From: Clostridia bacterium
GTDB lineage: Bacteria; Bacillota; Dehalobacteriia; UBA4068
Direction of reading: 5' to 3'
Assembly: GCA_012515255.1 (NCBI GenBank)
Contig: JAAYYR010000145.1
Coordinates: 1 to 5,540, forward strand
Length of the DNA: 5,540 nucleotides
Shown: piece after piece, positions 5,447 through 5,540 of the stretch
How the letters are laid out: the number at the start of each line of letters is the position of its first letter
Numbering within the stretch: the stretch's first letter is position 1
Notes under the pieces: model-generated
Told to the model about the DNA's origin: nothing
What the model saw: only the letters and a program-made list of their open reading frames with translations
Database searches by the model: none
Program-made: the position numbers and the translations under genes

Positions 5447-5540
5447 TCAGGATTTCCCGCTGTCATGCACGGGTTTCCCCATCCGATCTTGGCGGCGCTC
5501 CTCGCGCGGTATTATGAACCGGTTTGCATCCGTCGTTTCA
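5447..5540 (-). CDS. Possible C-terminal end of an upstream gene (partial)
   Basis: One minus-strand frame is open from the window edge to a TGA at 5449-5447. It encodes about 30 residues of a highly charged, hydrophilic tail (for example FIIPREERRQDRMGK). The composition looks like a real protein C-terminus, but the piece is too short to recognise and two other minus frames are also open for part of this stretch. If real, the gene ends 53 bases before the cupin ATG and may share its transcript. No terminator is visible in the gap, which holds the palindrome AAACATGTTT (5422-5431). Confidence 0.35.
   Translation of the reverse strand, partial: ETTDANRFIIPREERRQDRMGKPVHDSGKS

Noticed and set aside
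1..5540. CRISPR array, tRNA/rRNA genes, insertion sequence or phage genes
   Set aside because: No regularly spaced repeats, tRNA-like folds, rRNA segments, transposase motifs or terminal inverted repeats were seen; the inverted repeats present are explained as terminators or small hairpins.

Overview
The window reads as a mid-GC anaerobic Firmicute-like chromosome, possibly a Negativicute or other clostridial lineage. The reasons are strong AGGAGG-type ribosome binding sites, TTG/GTG starts, compact intrinsic terminators, and a flavodiiron protein of the kind found in strict anaerobes. The taxon is inferred. All intact genes lie on the minus strand, so the natural reading order is from high to low coordinates.

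Right part (about 5540 to 3580): the possible last 30 codons of an upstream gene, then a small cupin gene (5393-5049) and an A-type flavodiiron protein gene, fprA-like (4985-3795), which look like one oxidative/nitrosative stress unit. It is closed by a hairpin at 3750-3770 and a clear terminator at 3692-3722; a second terminator lies at 3578-3601.

Middle part (3480 to 1471): a possible sigma-70-type promoter directly against a start codon that lacks a Shine-Dalgarno sequence, a DedA/VTT-type membrane protein (3446-2793), a hairpin-containing gap, and a GT4 glycosyltransferase (2695-1550) ending in a 12-bp stem terminator. This pair looks like an envelope-lipid or glycolipid unit.

Left part (1470 to 1): a broken ABC-transporter ATPase of the molybdate/tungstate (ModC-like) type. 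It retains the Q-loop, signature motif and the last residues of the C-terminal domain, but has an in-frame amber codon and has lost Walker A and Walker B. It is followed by an intact DUF364/DUF4213-type 'heavy-metal chelation' protein gene (1120-380) with its own ribosome binding site and a terminator at 299-348. The first 300 bases hold no convincing intact gene; two short plus-strand reading segments there may be remnants of decayed genes.

I did not find a new multi-gene system. The most interesting points are the decayed metal-oxyanion transporter beside an intact DUF364 gene, a glycosyltransferase that lacks the histidine usually present in its active-site loop, and a possible leaderless membrane-protein gene.
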